Shown here piece after piece: positions 21,844 to 32,649 of a stretch of DNA of 60,000 nucleotides; position 1 is the first letter of the stretch; each line of letters opens with the position of its first letter. Origin of the DNA: Cryptomeria japonica (taxonomy: Eukaryota; Streptophyta; Pinopsida; Cupressales; Cupressaceae). Below the pieces are notes generated by a model, which saw only the letters and a program-made list of their open reading frames with translations, made no database searches and had not been told where the DNA came from. A program made the translations under genes and the position numbers. The stretch covers positions 315,672,456 through 315,732,455 of the forward strand of contig NC_081407.1 in the NCBI RefSeq assembly GCF_030272615.1, written 5' to 3'.

Positions 21844-23079
21844 TGTAAAGCGGAAAAATCGAACCCTAGTTGTTCTCCCCTCCCCAACCCCAAGGAGAGA
21901 GAAGGGAGAGTCACTAGGGTTGATGGTTTTCACTTAGGAGAGACTTTACATTCAAAAGAGGGGTTGAAACCCACAAGATCCAATCCCACACAATGCAAGA
22001 TTGGATTCTAAATGAGTTTCAAGGGTTAAGACATCAAGGATACCCTCTTTTGTAAAGAATGTAGATAGAAAGATTAAACTAGGAATGCATGTAAAGTAGG
22101 AAAGATTCGCTTATAAATAGAGATAGGGATACGGGATGAAGCTGCAAACCTGGAATTAGCAGTAAAATGTCGAGACGGTGCTGTTCTGCAAATTTGAGCG
22201 AAAGTTGGCGGGACGATGGCACCTGACGTGCACACGGTCCTCCGAAAAATCCGCGAAATGAAGGGGGATCTGTTTTGTCTCTGCACAAGGATTCCAGATC
22301 TTCAATTACAGCCGGGTACCTACAACCTACACACAGAAAAGAGAGGATGATTGGGGGGTTAGGGATGAGGGGTTTGCCTTTAGGTCAAACCCTAGTTTTG
22401 GAATTAACCAAGAAATGAGAATGTTGTAAATGTAAATGTTTGTAATGTAAACAAGTACTGATACCTTGTTGTAAGAATGTTTGTATTCATACATGCGAAG
22501 GTGTAATGTATGTAGTATGTTGTATGTTGTATGTGATCTCCTCTTCAATGGTTGAATCCTTGTCTTGAATGCAACACTTAGCCTTGAATGGAGACTTAGA
22601 ATGCTCAATTGCTTGAAGGAATGCTTGAATGCTTGAATGCTTGAATGTCGCTTCCGCCTTTTTGCTTGTATATGTTTTCCTTTTTTTTTCCACCTCCTCA
22701 AATGGGAGAGGAAATGTAGTTTATATACTTGTCAATTAGGGCTGATAGACTGATTTTCCTGACCTTAGGCCGACCAGGAAACATTATTTTCCAATTTGCA
22801 AACTTAAAGACCTAATGCCCACAAGAGACCGGGCCCAAAATAGGGCCAGGGACCAGGGCGCTAGGCGCCCTAGTCCAGAAGGACCAGGGCGTTGGGCACC
22901 ATGGTCCCACCTCCCGGGACAGCAGGGTGCAAGGAGGGATCAAGCCAGGGTGCAGAAAAATGCAGTTTTTGATGTCATGAACAAGTTTCGGGGTCTCCAT
23001 TCAGGTTCCGTGTTGTATCGCCATCATGAAGACCCAAATGCAGTCGAAATTGCAAGTGTCGCAATTTCAGGACGCTACA
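21844..23079 (-). repeat. E3 left (3') LTR
   Basis: 1236 bases, from TGTAAAGCGG to GACGCTACA. It carries a GC-rich hairpin-like block at 22206-22240 (GGGACGATGG ... CACACGGTCC) and a second at about 22850-22920 built of repeated GACCAGGGCG words, one of which is duplicated relative to the other LTR (33 bases extra). A poly-A/T tract (TTTTTTTTT at 22681) may mark the RNA end region on the minus strand. Short frames here, such as 22327-22701, also occur in the right LTR and are not genes. Confidence 0.9.
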
Positions 23080-23094
23080 TTTAGCCCCCACTTT
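23080..23094 (-). promoter_or_regulatory. E3 polypurine tract
   Basis: On the minus strand AAAGTGGGGGCTAAA ends at the first base of the 3' LTR (TGTAGCGTCC). It is the expected primer for plus-strand DNA synthesis and sets the element's orientation. Confidence 0.9.
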
Positions 23095-23872
23095 AGCGAG
23101 AGTATAAGCGTACGCTCATACTTCCGGTAAAGTACAAGGAAACAACATTGAAAAACTTTCACCACGTCAAGGAGGCAAGATACACCGAGCCCCCAGTGGA
23201 GTAAGGATCTTATGGCTTCGATTGACAAAGTAAAAGGGAAGATCATGAGGGAGAACCATGACTGTCAGTAGTAAGGTTCCCTCACTATGAGTCATGCAAG
23301 AAAGATATCAAAAATTTTCAAGGCAAAGCTAAATTTGTCAAGAAATTTTCAAGTATCTTGAAAAGATATGAACGGGATGTATGCCCCCCTACGTTAAAGC
23401 GATCGCACATGCCTCACCGGGGGTGATTGCTTTAAGGTAGTGATACATATAAGAAATGAGAAAGGAGCACGTTATCACAAGGATTTAGCCCCCAAGTGTG
23501 AGATAAGCCCAAGGATAATAGACACAAAACACAAAGCACAAGGTGACTTCGCTTTCCTCGGGGTCAGTATGCTGTATGATAATTCATGTATATCATATGT
23601 ATGTATGCATAATTGTTCTTCATTCCCCAATCAAGGAAGGTCACCTAGAAGAAGGGAACACATGTGTCTTTTGAGTCAACATAAGAGAGACCAAAAGAGA
23701 TCTCAATGTTTTGCATCGTCCTCAAGTAGACAACACCAAGGACAACAAATAGAAGAATGAGAATAACACATAGAAGAAGTAACAAAAGAGATCAAGAGAG
23801 GAGGAGAGAGTCTGCTATGCTAATGAACTAGTCTAGCACGTCATCTACCCCCTGATCTTGCTGATCAATATT
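23095..23872 (-). other. E3 3' untranslated region
   Basis: This lies between the stop of the Gag-protease frame and the polypurine tract; it is where RT and integrase would lie in a complete element. I see no RT, RNase H or integrase motif on either strand. A plus-strand frame at 23440-23760 has no recognisable motif and is probably chance. Confidence 0.7.
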
Positions 23873-26800
23873 TCAGGAAGGTAGGAAACACGCTAGAGGA
23901 GGAACATCCAACACAGCAGATGGAGCTATCACAAGATCCAAACAAGGGCTATGTTCATATCCCAAGCCACGGTGTTCTTGTCTAGGAGCTAGGATAAGTG
24001 CTTTAGAAAATTCATTAGATAGATGATTATCAACATCAACATATTCATATTCACTATTAGAATGGAGAGGAGTAACATTTTCATCTATATCATCATCAAG
24101 ATTTATAAAAATAGGATCTTTAACTTGCACAGGATCAAGACCATCATGCATCTTATGTTTAGGAGATTTCGGCTCAATCGTCGGCTGAGGAGAAAATGGA
24201 ATAATATTAGTTGAAGGTGTTTTTGGGGATTGCAAAGTTTGAGAAGCAGCTGCCTGAGCTCTAAGACGATGCTTTCGTCGGCGTTCACGTGCAGAACGAT
24301 TCCGTCTAGTCTTAGTAGGGAGTTGAGAAGATTGAGGAGGAGGAATGTTCTCATCCTTATCACTTGAGTGTTTAGGTTGTGCTCTCTTAGGTTGAACAAT
24401 AGGAGAAGAGGAAGGTCTCTTCTCTCCATAAGAGGAAGGAGGAGGAACTACTCCATATAAGGGAGGAATATTTGGTTTAGGAAGGAGACCAAGTCCATCA
24501 TGACGAGGAGGGATAGGTCTACTTTAAGAGAGTTTATTAGACATAGACATAGTCACATCCATAGGGATGGGTTGGGAATCTTCTTGAGGAAAGACATTAG
24601 TTTTATCTTTCAAAGGAAGAACTTCCTTCTCAAGAATGATAGGAATGTCAATTTTGGGTGTTCTAGGTTCACTTAGAGATAGGATCATATCTTTCTTCCA
24701 CTTTTGATAAGATTTGAAAAGATGATCACTTCACGGAGGAAGAGATTGGAATTGTTTAGGCCAAAAGTAATCAATAGGAATGCTAGAAGTTCTTTCAGCT
24801 GGTTTAAAGAGACTATGATTGACAGTAACAACTTCACCATTATGGGGAAATTTCAAACACTTGTGAATAGGAGAAGCAATAGCTTTCATGGAAGACAGCC
24901 AAGGATAGCCTAGCTTCACACGAAATTGTTCGGATGATGGAATAATAGCAAAGTCCACATCAAGGGATTTGTTATGGACCTCAATAGGTAATGTAATAGA
25001 ACCAATTGTAGGAGAAGAAAATGCATCAAATAGTTTCACAACCACATTTGTTTCATCATAGATCACTTGATTCAATTGCAAAGTAAAAAGAAATTCTTCA
25101 GTAATGATATTAACCATACAAGAAGGATCAATAAGTACTCCACGGCAAGGTGTATTCTTGACTTTTGCAACTATATATAAAGGACCATCAGGTGCCCTGA
25201 TAGTTTCACTGGAATCAAAGGTGATGGAAGGTTCTTTAGGGATTTTCTACTGCTCTACAAAGTTAATCACATTCGGAGTCATGGACACAAGATCATCAGG
25301 TGAGACAGAGGAATCATTAGTATCAATCGCATTAGAGGTATGAGAAGGTAATGGATCAGTAAAAATCTTAAGATTTTGGTTAGGAGGAGCTACAGATGTG
25401 TTGCCTTTATCATTCACACTAGAAATAGAGATAGTATTATTATCAATCAAATCTTGAATTTTACCCTTTAAAGCAAAACATTTTTCAGTATCATGCCCAG
25501 GATGACGATGAAATTGACAAAAAGATTTGTTATCAAAATAGGGTGAGTTAATCTTTGTAGGATCTATTTACCTTATAGGAGGAAGAGTAAGCACATTTTG
25601 TTCCAATAACTTATTCATAATACTATGCAATGATTCATTCAAAGGAGTAAACTTTCTTTCTTTCTTGAAAAACTTAGAAATAGGAGGCACACCTGATGCC
25701 GCATTCACATTGTTGTTGATGATGTTTTCATTGAATTTACTGGACTCTCTATTCGGTTTAAACTTCCCAAATGGTTGTTGACTACTATCACCCTTATCAC
25801 TCGGAGCCATAGGATTTGCTTGATCCATTTGACTCACAGTCAGTTGATAATTGTGAAGAGTTGCGCACAACTGTTGGAAAGAAGTAAACTCAGAAAACAG
25901 AAGTTTTTCTTTAATATCTTTTTGTAAATTAGAAATAAAGATTCTTTGAATATCATTGTCAGGTATTGGAAAAGAAATTTGAGCATACAAATGCTTATAT
26001 CTACCAATGAAATCAATCACTTTTTCTTTAACACCTTGTTTACAATGCATTAAATCAATCAAAGTAACTTTAGGACTTATATTGTTTTGAAATTGTTGAA
26101 TGAAAGCATTTGCAAGTTGTTCGAAAGAAGTAATAGAATAAGAAGGCAACGAGCAATACCATTGTAGGGCTTTATCTCTTAATGTTCTAGTAAACAGTTT
26201 TGCAAGCAACCTTTGGTCATAAGCAAAATCAGTACATATTGTTTGAAAGGTCTTAACATGTGTTAGAGGATCACCCTTACCATTATAAAGCTCCAAATGC
26301 AGAATTTCAACATGTTTAGGGGGAATAGCTCGAACAATGTCAAGAGAAAGTGGGCTCGCAACATCAAATGTGGGCACACTAGACTTAGATTGATTCATAG
26401 AGGCAATTTGTTGCTGTAAAGAAGAGACAGTTTGTACAAGATTGTTAATGGTCGCTTCAGTCGAAGAGTTCATATTAGACATGTTAGATTGTGATGGAGG
26501 TGTTATGTTATTGAAAGAAGGTAGAGAGTAAGGTGGTGGGACACTATGATAGTTAGTCATAGGAGATGATTGGAAAGGAGGAACACTACAAGGAGGAATG
26601 GAATGGTTAAATGAATTGCCCCCTTGCGTCATGTTCATTTGTGGAGATATAAGAGGAACACTCATTGAAGGAATGAATGAAGAAGTCAGATTGAATTAAG
26701 GAAGAGGGTTGATTGAAGAAGAGGGATTGCTCCAATGACTGGTGATCATATGTGGAATGTCTTATATTGAAGTAGTCATTATGTTTGATTTAAAAGTAGG

Positions 26801-27253
26801 TATATTAGCAATAGGAGTTGTCAAAGGAATAGAATGATTAACTTAAGTAGGAGGTTGTGTATAACCCAAAGTTTCGGCACAACTCTTCATAGGCATCACA
26901 TTTGAATCCACAATGTGTGCAATACCATGCAAAATATCAATTCCATTCTTATCACTTTGAACCATACATTTTAGACCCTCAATTAAAGGAAGAGCTTGAC
27001 TATCAGGGTATTCTTGAGACATCCATTGTCGAAAATCATCAAATTGGTTATCCAATTTCAAAAGTTGTTCTACAGAAACCTCATGGAGAGATTCTTCATC
27101 ATTAAGAGGATTAGAGGAATTACCCATGTCCTCGTTAAAAAGGCCATTCAAATTAGGTTCCATCTCCTTAGTAATTAAACCTTGGAAAGACTTAATTCTA
27201 AGGCTTCGTCTAACGGGAATAGTGTAAGTAGGACTTATTGTTGTAAAACTCAT
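23873..27253 (-). pseudogene. E3 Gag-protease polyprotein, single frame with nonsense codons
   Basis: One reading frame runs 1127 codons from MSFTTISPTYTIPVRRSLRI to a stop at 23873. It contains an N-terminal acidic region (about residues 1-135), a Pro/Gln/Ser-rich linker, the Ty3-type Gag core with LFTRTLRDKALQWYCSLPSY and FEQLANAFIQQF, a modified knuckle CQFHRHPGHDTEKC, and a retropepsin-like domain with GVLIDPSCMVNIITEEF (the active site is D-P-S, not D-[ST]-G) and LGYPWLSSMKA. A tail with a basic block TRRNRSARERRRKHRLRAQ is followed by acidic FINLDDDIDEN. Seven in-frame stops (near 26843, 26764, 26697, 25568, 25249, 24731, 24526) but no frameshift interrupt it. Gag would form particles. 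Confidence 0.85.
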
Positions 27254-28423
27254 GCACTAAAGAGAGAGAGAGAGAGAAGATTTTGAATTTTAGAGGTAGA
27301 AAATTTCAATAAAATCAGCCAATCTCCTAGATTTAAGCTGTTAAATGCAATCAGGACAATCTCTCGAAATTTCGGAAAAAATGTCCGGGACCGTGGCGAA
27401 CAGAGTGCACACGGTCCTCGCAACTTTTTTCAAAATTTTCAAGGATGAAAGTTATGATGATTTTAAAGCTAATCTAAAAAAATTGAGTGATTTTACGATC
27501 TGCAGATAGGCCAAATTAAAGTTGCAATCTCAAAATTAAACCCTACCAAGATTGTTGAAAAATGTAAAATTTGAATTTTGAAAAAGAGGGGGAAACTGAA
27601 ATTTTGAATTTTATGATTTTAGAGGGAATGCTAAAAGCAATGCAGGCTTTGAAATTTAAAAGTTGACTCAATTTCATACAAAATTCGAATTTGAAAGTGG
27701 AAATCAAAGTTGTTGCAATTAAACACTTAATTTCAAAAGTCACAAACTACAAAAATTTGAATAAAACACTGAAATTTCGAATGAATGCTAACACATTTTT
27801 CAGATTTAGGACTGTAAGAAACACAATTTTGATACAAATTTCAATTTCAACAGTTTTTGAATGATTAGAAGCCTCAATCCAAGCAATCACTAGACCAACT
27901 TTGACTTTAATTTTGAAGGTGTTAAAATTGATAAAATCAGCCAAAATTCTGGATTTTAGCAGAAAAATACAGTAAGATCTAGCTCCCAAAATTTCAGAAA
28001 AAATGTTGGGGACGATGGTGCTCGGGGTGCACATGGTCCTCGCAACTTTTTTCTAAATTTTCAAGGATGAAAGATATTGTGATTTTATTGCGGAATCCAA
28101 AGTTACAGCCGATTTGGAGGTGTTTTGATTAGTGTAATTATCAGTCAAAGGTTGAATCAAGAAGGTCTTAAAAATTAGGGTTTTGACATTTAACCACTTA
28201 ATTTTCAGAATTAAAGCACAAATATGAATTGACAATTTGCAATAAAAGGGTAGATCTGAAACAAGCATTAACAATTAAACATTTCACAAGTTTAATTACT
28301 TAAAAAGAAAATTTTAGGGTTTTTATGCAATTAGCCTCTAAAATTTGCAAAAGATCAAACATGGAAATGTAATTAGGAAAGCAAAATTTTCAAATTTAAC
28401 CATGAATAATCAGAATGAGGATG
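27254..28423 (-). other. E3 5' leader
   Basis: About 1.2 kb lies between primer site and Gag start, with no coding seen. Two related GC-rich hairpin blocks are embedded in otherwise AT-rich sequence: 27388-27420 (GGACCGTG ... CACGGTCC) and 28008-28042 (GGACGATGG ... CACATGGTCC). Each is followed by TCGCAACTTTTTTC and then by TTTTCAAGGATGAAAG, so the leader has an internal duplication. An AG dinucleotide run lies at 27261-27276, just before Gag. A packaging or dimerisation role for the hairpins is inference. Confidence 0.6.
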
Positions 28424-28441
28424 TTCACGTCGGGTTCACCA
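28424..28441 (-). promoter_or_regulatory. E3 primer binding site (not tRNA-Met)
   Basis: On the minus strand TGGTGAACCCGACGTGAA begins three bases inside the 5' LTR end. It starts with TGG, as needed to pair with a tRNA 3' CCA, but is not the tRNA-Met site used by the copia elements here. I could not assign the tRNA. The E5 site matches it at 17 of 18 bases. Confidence 0.8.
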
Positions 28442-28444
28442 AAA

Positions 28445-29648
28445 TGTAAAGTGGAAAAATTGAATCCTAGTTGTTCTCCCCTCCCCAACCCCAAGGAGAG
28501 AGAAGGGAGAGTCACTAGGGTTGATGGTTTTCACTTAGGAGAGACTTCACATTCAAAAGAGGGGTTGAAACCCACAAGATCCAATCTCACGCAATGCAAG
28601 ATTGGATTCTAAATGAGTTTCAAGGGTTAAGACATCAAGGATACCCTCTTTTGTAAAGAATGTAGATAGAAAGATTAAACTAGGAATGCATGTAAAGTAG
28701 GAAAGATTCGCTTATAAACAGAGATAGGGATACGGGATGAAGCTGCGGACCTGGAATTAGCAGTAAAATGTCGAGACGGTGCTGTTCTGCAAATTTGAGC
28801 AAAATTTGGCGGGACGATGGCGCCCGGCGTGCACACAGTCCTCCGAAAAATCTGCGAAACGAAGGGGGATCTGTTCGTCTCTGCACAAGGATTCTAGATC
28901 TTCAATTACAGCCGCGTACCTGCAACCTACACACAGAAAAGAGAGGATGATTGGGGGGTTAGGGATGAGGGGTTTGCCTTTAGGTCAAACCCTGGTTTTG
29001 GAATTAACCAAGAAATGAGAATGTTGTAAATGTAAATGTTTGTAATGTAAACAAGTACTGATACCTTGTTGTAAGAATGTTTGTATTCTTACATGCGAAG
29101 GTGTAATGTATGTAGTATGTTGTATGTTGTATGTGATCTCCTCTTCAATGGTTGAATCCTTGTCTTGAATGCAACACTTAGCCTTGAATGGAGACTTAGA
29201 ATTCTCAATTGCTTGAAGGAATGCTTGAATGCTTGAATGCTTGAATGTCGCTTCTGCCTTTTTGCTTGTATATGTTTTCCTTTTTTTTTCCACCTCCTCA
29301 AATGGGAGAGGAAATGTAGTTTATATACTTGTCAATTAGGGCTGATAGACTGATTTTCCCGACCTTAGGCCGACCAGGAAACATTATTTTCCAATTTGCA
29401 AATTTAAAGACCCGATGCCCACAAGAGACCAGGCCCAAAATAGGGCCAGGGACCAGGGCGCTGGGTGCCATGGTCCCACCTCCCGGGACAACATGGTGCA
29501 AGGAGGGATCAGGCTAGGGTGCAGAAAAATGCAGTTTTTGATGTCATGAACAAGTTTCGAGGTCTCCATTCAGGTTCCGTGTTGCATCGCCATCGTGAAG
29601 ACCCAAATGCAGTCAAAATTGCAAGTGTCACAATTTTAGGACACTACA
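28445..29648 (-). repeat. E3 right (5') LTR
   Basis: 1204 bases, from TGTAAAGTGG to GACACTACA. It is colinear with the left LTR. Hairpin block at 28807-28843; the repeated GACCAGGGCG block near 29450 has one unit fewer than the left copy. Most differences from the left LTR are transitions at former CpG sites, the usual mark of methylated repeats. Confidence 0.9.
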
Positions 29649-29653
29649 CCCTC
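29649..29653. repeat. Right TSD of E3 (CCCTC)
   Basis: CCCTC follows the last base of E3 and matches 21839-21843. Confidence 0.95.
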
Positions 29654-29735
29654 TCTCTTCATCATTTTCTCTTGGATCTTTTTCTCAAGCTATTAGGCTT
29701 GTACTCAAGAGGACCTAGAATGCTCGGATTCCAAT
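29654..29735 (-). pseudogene. Copia-B gag start and primer site
   Basis: On the minus strand, TGGAATCCGAGC (29722-29733) resembles TGGTATCAGAGC with two mismatches and is two bases from the LTR end. Gag starts at 29665 with MMKRG, and E3 enters after the fourth codon; the remainder continues at 21838 (SDVL*RDNYKIW). This fragment belongs with the Gag piece at 20881-21843. Confidence 0.8.
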
Positions 29736-30160
29736 TGATAATAATGAAACTATAAAGATCCGATCAACTACTGAGAGGGGGGGGGAATCAGTAGTTGGAA
29801 AATCAACTGAGTTTTACCAAACTTATTTTAAACTAAGAATCAACTCACAAAGTTTATTGGTATAGTCACTTTAACAAATCTACAGCTACTTTGTTAAACC
29901 TTACCAATTGACCTAATACTTCAGTGATATAATGTAAAAGATCAAAATCTTAAATATCCTTTGACCAAAACCTTAAATCACTTCACTAATACAAATAATA
30001 ACATATTTTAGATTATTTCCAATCATTTAAATATGTCTATGAATATTTACCAATCATTCATATCAACCATACCAAAAACCCATCCACAAAATCATTCACC
30101 ACTTGACACAGTCATTTTTCACGTGGAAACCCAAATGGGAAAAACCATGGTGGGGATGAA
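29736..30160 (-). repeat. Copia-B 5' LTR, left part
   Basis: It starts TGATAATAATG (expected TGTTA...) and runs through a G-rich run at 29777-29786, the complement of the pyrimidine run before copia LTR ends here, and ACGTGGAAACCCAAATGGGA at 30121. It is cut at 30160 by E2 and resumes at 36854. Confidence 0.75.
30156..30160. repeat. Left TSD of E2 (ATGAA)
   Basis: ATGAA precedes TGTTGGTATT and is repeated at 36849-36853 directly after ACCTAACA. Confidence 0.95.
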
Positions 30161-31220
30161 TGTTGGTATTTTGGTATGGTTTTGTCATTGATGTCAACAC
30201 CTACTAAACACTTATCAACTCTGGCACTTTGGAGAATAAACAACATTCACCGGCAAGCAAGTGACTGTTGCACAGTCACCGGTATCTGGTACACTGGCAA
30301 GATATAATGATCACCGCACTTGGAATGATATGGAAAACACTTGGTTATGTCGAAAACATCGTGTGGACACTTTGTCTTGGAGTTTTGTTTATTGGTACAT
30401 TAGCATTTGCATATTTGTTGTTATCGGCAAATAGGTCCAGGTTACACCGACAGGTTTATCTTTTCCAGATCAGCATGGCATGCTATGGAGATGACTTATT
30501 ATTGTTGTAAATGCATTAAGCCGAAATATTGAATTAGTTATTGCATCGGGTATTAATTGATATGTAAATTAATTTTATTATAATATCTTGTAGAGCCGAC
30601 CTACTAAAATTGGTCTTAGGTTATGGTATAAATGTAAGATCTTATTTGTAAGATCAAATGTGGAATGCGAAAAAGGATTGTGTGAAGGTATATGCTAGAA
30701 TAAGTAGAGCTATACATGCACACATCATTTGAAGATTGAAGGAGGGTTTTTGAGAAGATAATCAGAACTACACCAATACTAAATCCAGCATATGAAGATT
30801 CTATTTTGAGCAGTACATTATTATTGGATTTAACCATCCAACTGTAGTCAATGTGACTCCCATTTTGTGATTGAGTAGTGAGCTCTAGGTGCTTGGCCTT
30901 TCTGCATGTGCAGACCCCATTTGTATACACTTACTATCTACAGTAGTATCATCTGATTGTGGGTAAGGTTTCCCACTGTGGTTTTTCCCCTTAGAGGATT
31001 TCCATGTACAAATATTGGTGTTATGTGTTGTGGATGACTTTGTCTTTATGTTTCATGCATTAATCCTTACCGGTATTGCAATTAACTGTTAAATCTATCT
31101 ACCGACATATTGGACTGGTTTACCAGTATTAAGCATTAAATTGGTTAAGTTGTTTTTGGTTTGAATTTAGTTGACAACTAATTCACCCACCCCCCTCTCA
31201 GTTGTCTCCGGGACCTAACA
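30161..31220 (+). repeat. E2 left (5') LTR
   Basis: 1060 bases, TGTTGGTATTTTGG to GGACCTAACA. Near its end it has the pyrimidine run CACCCACCCCCCTCTCAG (31185-31202) found just before the end of all copia LTRs here. TTTTTCCCCTTAGAGGATTT (30983) is the shared block corresponding to TTTTTCCC...GGGTTTCC in the others. A plus frame at 30268-30510 is not a gene. Confidence 0.95.
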
Positions 31221-31222
31221 AT

Positions 31223-31234
31223 TGGTATTAGAGC
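31223..31234 (+). promoter_or_regulatory. E2 primer binding site
   Basis: TGGTATTAGAGC differs from the tRNA-Met site TGGTATCAGAGC at one base (C to T) and lies two bases after the 5' LTR. Confidence 0.9.
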
Positions 31235-31276
31235 TTAGTCCTCTTTTGCAGAAGTTTAACAACTTGAGGAGATCCA

Positions 31277-32385
31277 ATGTCTACTAACTATTTAGGAAGG
31301 CCAGTCTTAAACTTGATGGAACCAACTATGGGATATGGAAGATCAGAATGGAGACACATATAAATTGCATTGGAAAGGACATCTGGGATGTTACAAAGAA
31401 TGGTTATACTGCTCCTACTCAGAGTCAACCCAATCCACCCAACTTGACTAAAGATGAGGAAAATGATTGCAAAGCAAGAGAAGCAATTTTCAGCGCATTA
31501 TCTAATCAACAAATCATGGAACTATCAGATAGGTCTACTACTAAAGATATTTGGGATCATTTGGAAACATTGAATGAAGGAGATTCCATAGTCAAAATTG
31601 AAAAACTTGAAAGATTCTGGGTTAGGTATGAACATCTGAAAATGGAAGAAGATGAAAGGATTTCTGTTTTTATGGAAAGAGTAAATGGGATTGTTTTGGG
31701 TATTAAATGTTGTGGAGAAACCTTGAGTGAGGATGAAATTGTTTCAAAAGTCTTAAGAGGATTGCCACCGGCATATAAAATGGAAGTCACTACTATAAAT
31801 GAGTTAAGAACAATGCCTAATACATCAGTAACTAGGGATACATTGATTGGAAAACTTTCAGCTTTTGAAATTGAAGAATTTGGTCCCGTTGCTACTATAA
31901 AGACAAATTTAGCCTTTAAAGCATCAACATCATCTGCTCCATCATTTGACAAATCTGATTGGAAAGCCTTTTATGCAAGAGAACTTGAATAAAGTAGGAA
32001 AGAAAATGAAGAACTTGAAGAACTGGAAGCACTATTTGCAAGGAAAATGCCTAAAGGTCGAGTTGGAAGTAAGTATGAAGGTAAAGCACCCTTTAAATGT
32101 TTTAACTACAATAAGATTGGTCATATGGCTTCAAGATGCCCTAATAGACATGCTAGACTAAGAGAAGAAGCTAGAAGAACATACAAGCCTAACCCTAAAT
32201 ATCAGAGATACAGATTTAAGAAGAATAAAGATAAATCTTGTTACATTGTTGATGAAGGAGTGACTAATGATTCTGATGAGGATCCGACAAACAATGGATG
32301 GGTTTTTGTTGCTATAACAGAAGATCAACTGGCACCTACTGCTCAATCAGTAGAACAGGCCTTGGCACCTAAAGTTGACGTAAAG
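31277..32385 (+). pseudogene. E2 Gag
   Basis: ATG at 31277 opens MSTNYLGRPV; a lost T near 31309 shifts the frame before KLDGTNYGIWKIRMETHINC. The main frame 31348-31992 includes KDIWDHLETLNEGDSIVKIE, VSKVLRGLPPAYKMEV and TLIGKLSAFEIEEFG, and ends in TAA. The same frame continues at once with ALFARKMPKGRVGSKYEGK and a knuckle FKCFNYNKIGHMASRC, where the second Cys of CX2C is Tyr. An Arg/Lys-rich tail and an acidic stretch (TNDSDEDPTNN) follow before the protease. Confidence 0.9.
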
Positions 32386-32649
32386 GATGAGTGGATCATT
32401 GATTCAGGATGCTCACATCATATGACAGGAGACAATGGTAAATTATTGAACCTTCAAGAATACAATGGAAGCTTAGTGAGATTTGGAGATGACAAAGCTT
32501 GTTTGATCAAAGGTAAGGGTACACTATCTCTTGATGGTAAGCATAACACTGACAATGTTTACTATGTTGAAGGATTAAAGCATAATCTTTTGAGTGTTGG
32601 TCAATTAGTTGAGAAAGGATTTCAGTTACAATTCAAAAATGGAAAATGA
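32386..32649 (+). pseudogene. E2 aspartic protease
   Basis: DEWIIDSGCSHHMTGDNGK is the intact copia protease active site. It is followed by GSLVRFGDDKACLIKGKGTL and VYYVEGLKHNLLSVGQLVEK. The frame stops at 32649 (TGA after FKNGK), where relatives have a sense codon (KCKI). This is the best preserved part of the element. Confidence 0.9.

Larger units (their letters stand above)
21844..29648 (-). mobile_element. E3: non-autonomous gypsy-like element with Gag-protease only
   Basis: It is complete: LTRs 21844-23079 and 28445-29648, a perfect 5-base TSD (CCCTC), a polypurine tract next to the left LTR and a primer site next to the right LTR, so it was transcribed on the minus strand. LTRs differ by roughly 4 percent by eye plus a 33-base indel, mostly C/T and G/A changes. 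The interior of 5.4 kb holds one long Gag-protease frame and no RT, RNase H or integrase motif in any frame that I could see. It must have depended on enzymes from another element. Confidence 0.9.

Noticed and set aside
22327-22701. A 124-codon minus ORF in the E3 left LTR, also at 28985-29301
   Set aside because: It is LTR sequence in both places, with different lengths owing to point changes, and has no known domain.
31557-31952. 131-codon minus ORF in E2
   Set aside because: It is the antisense shadow of the E2 Gag frame.
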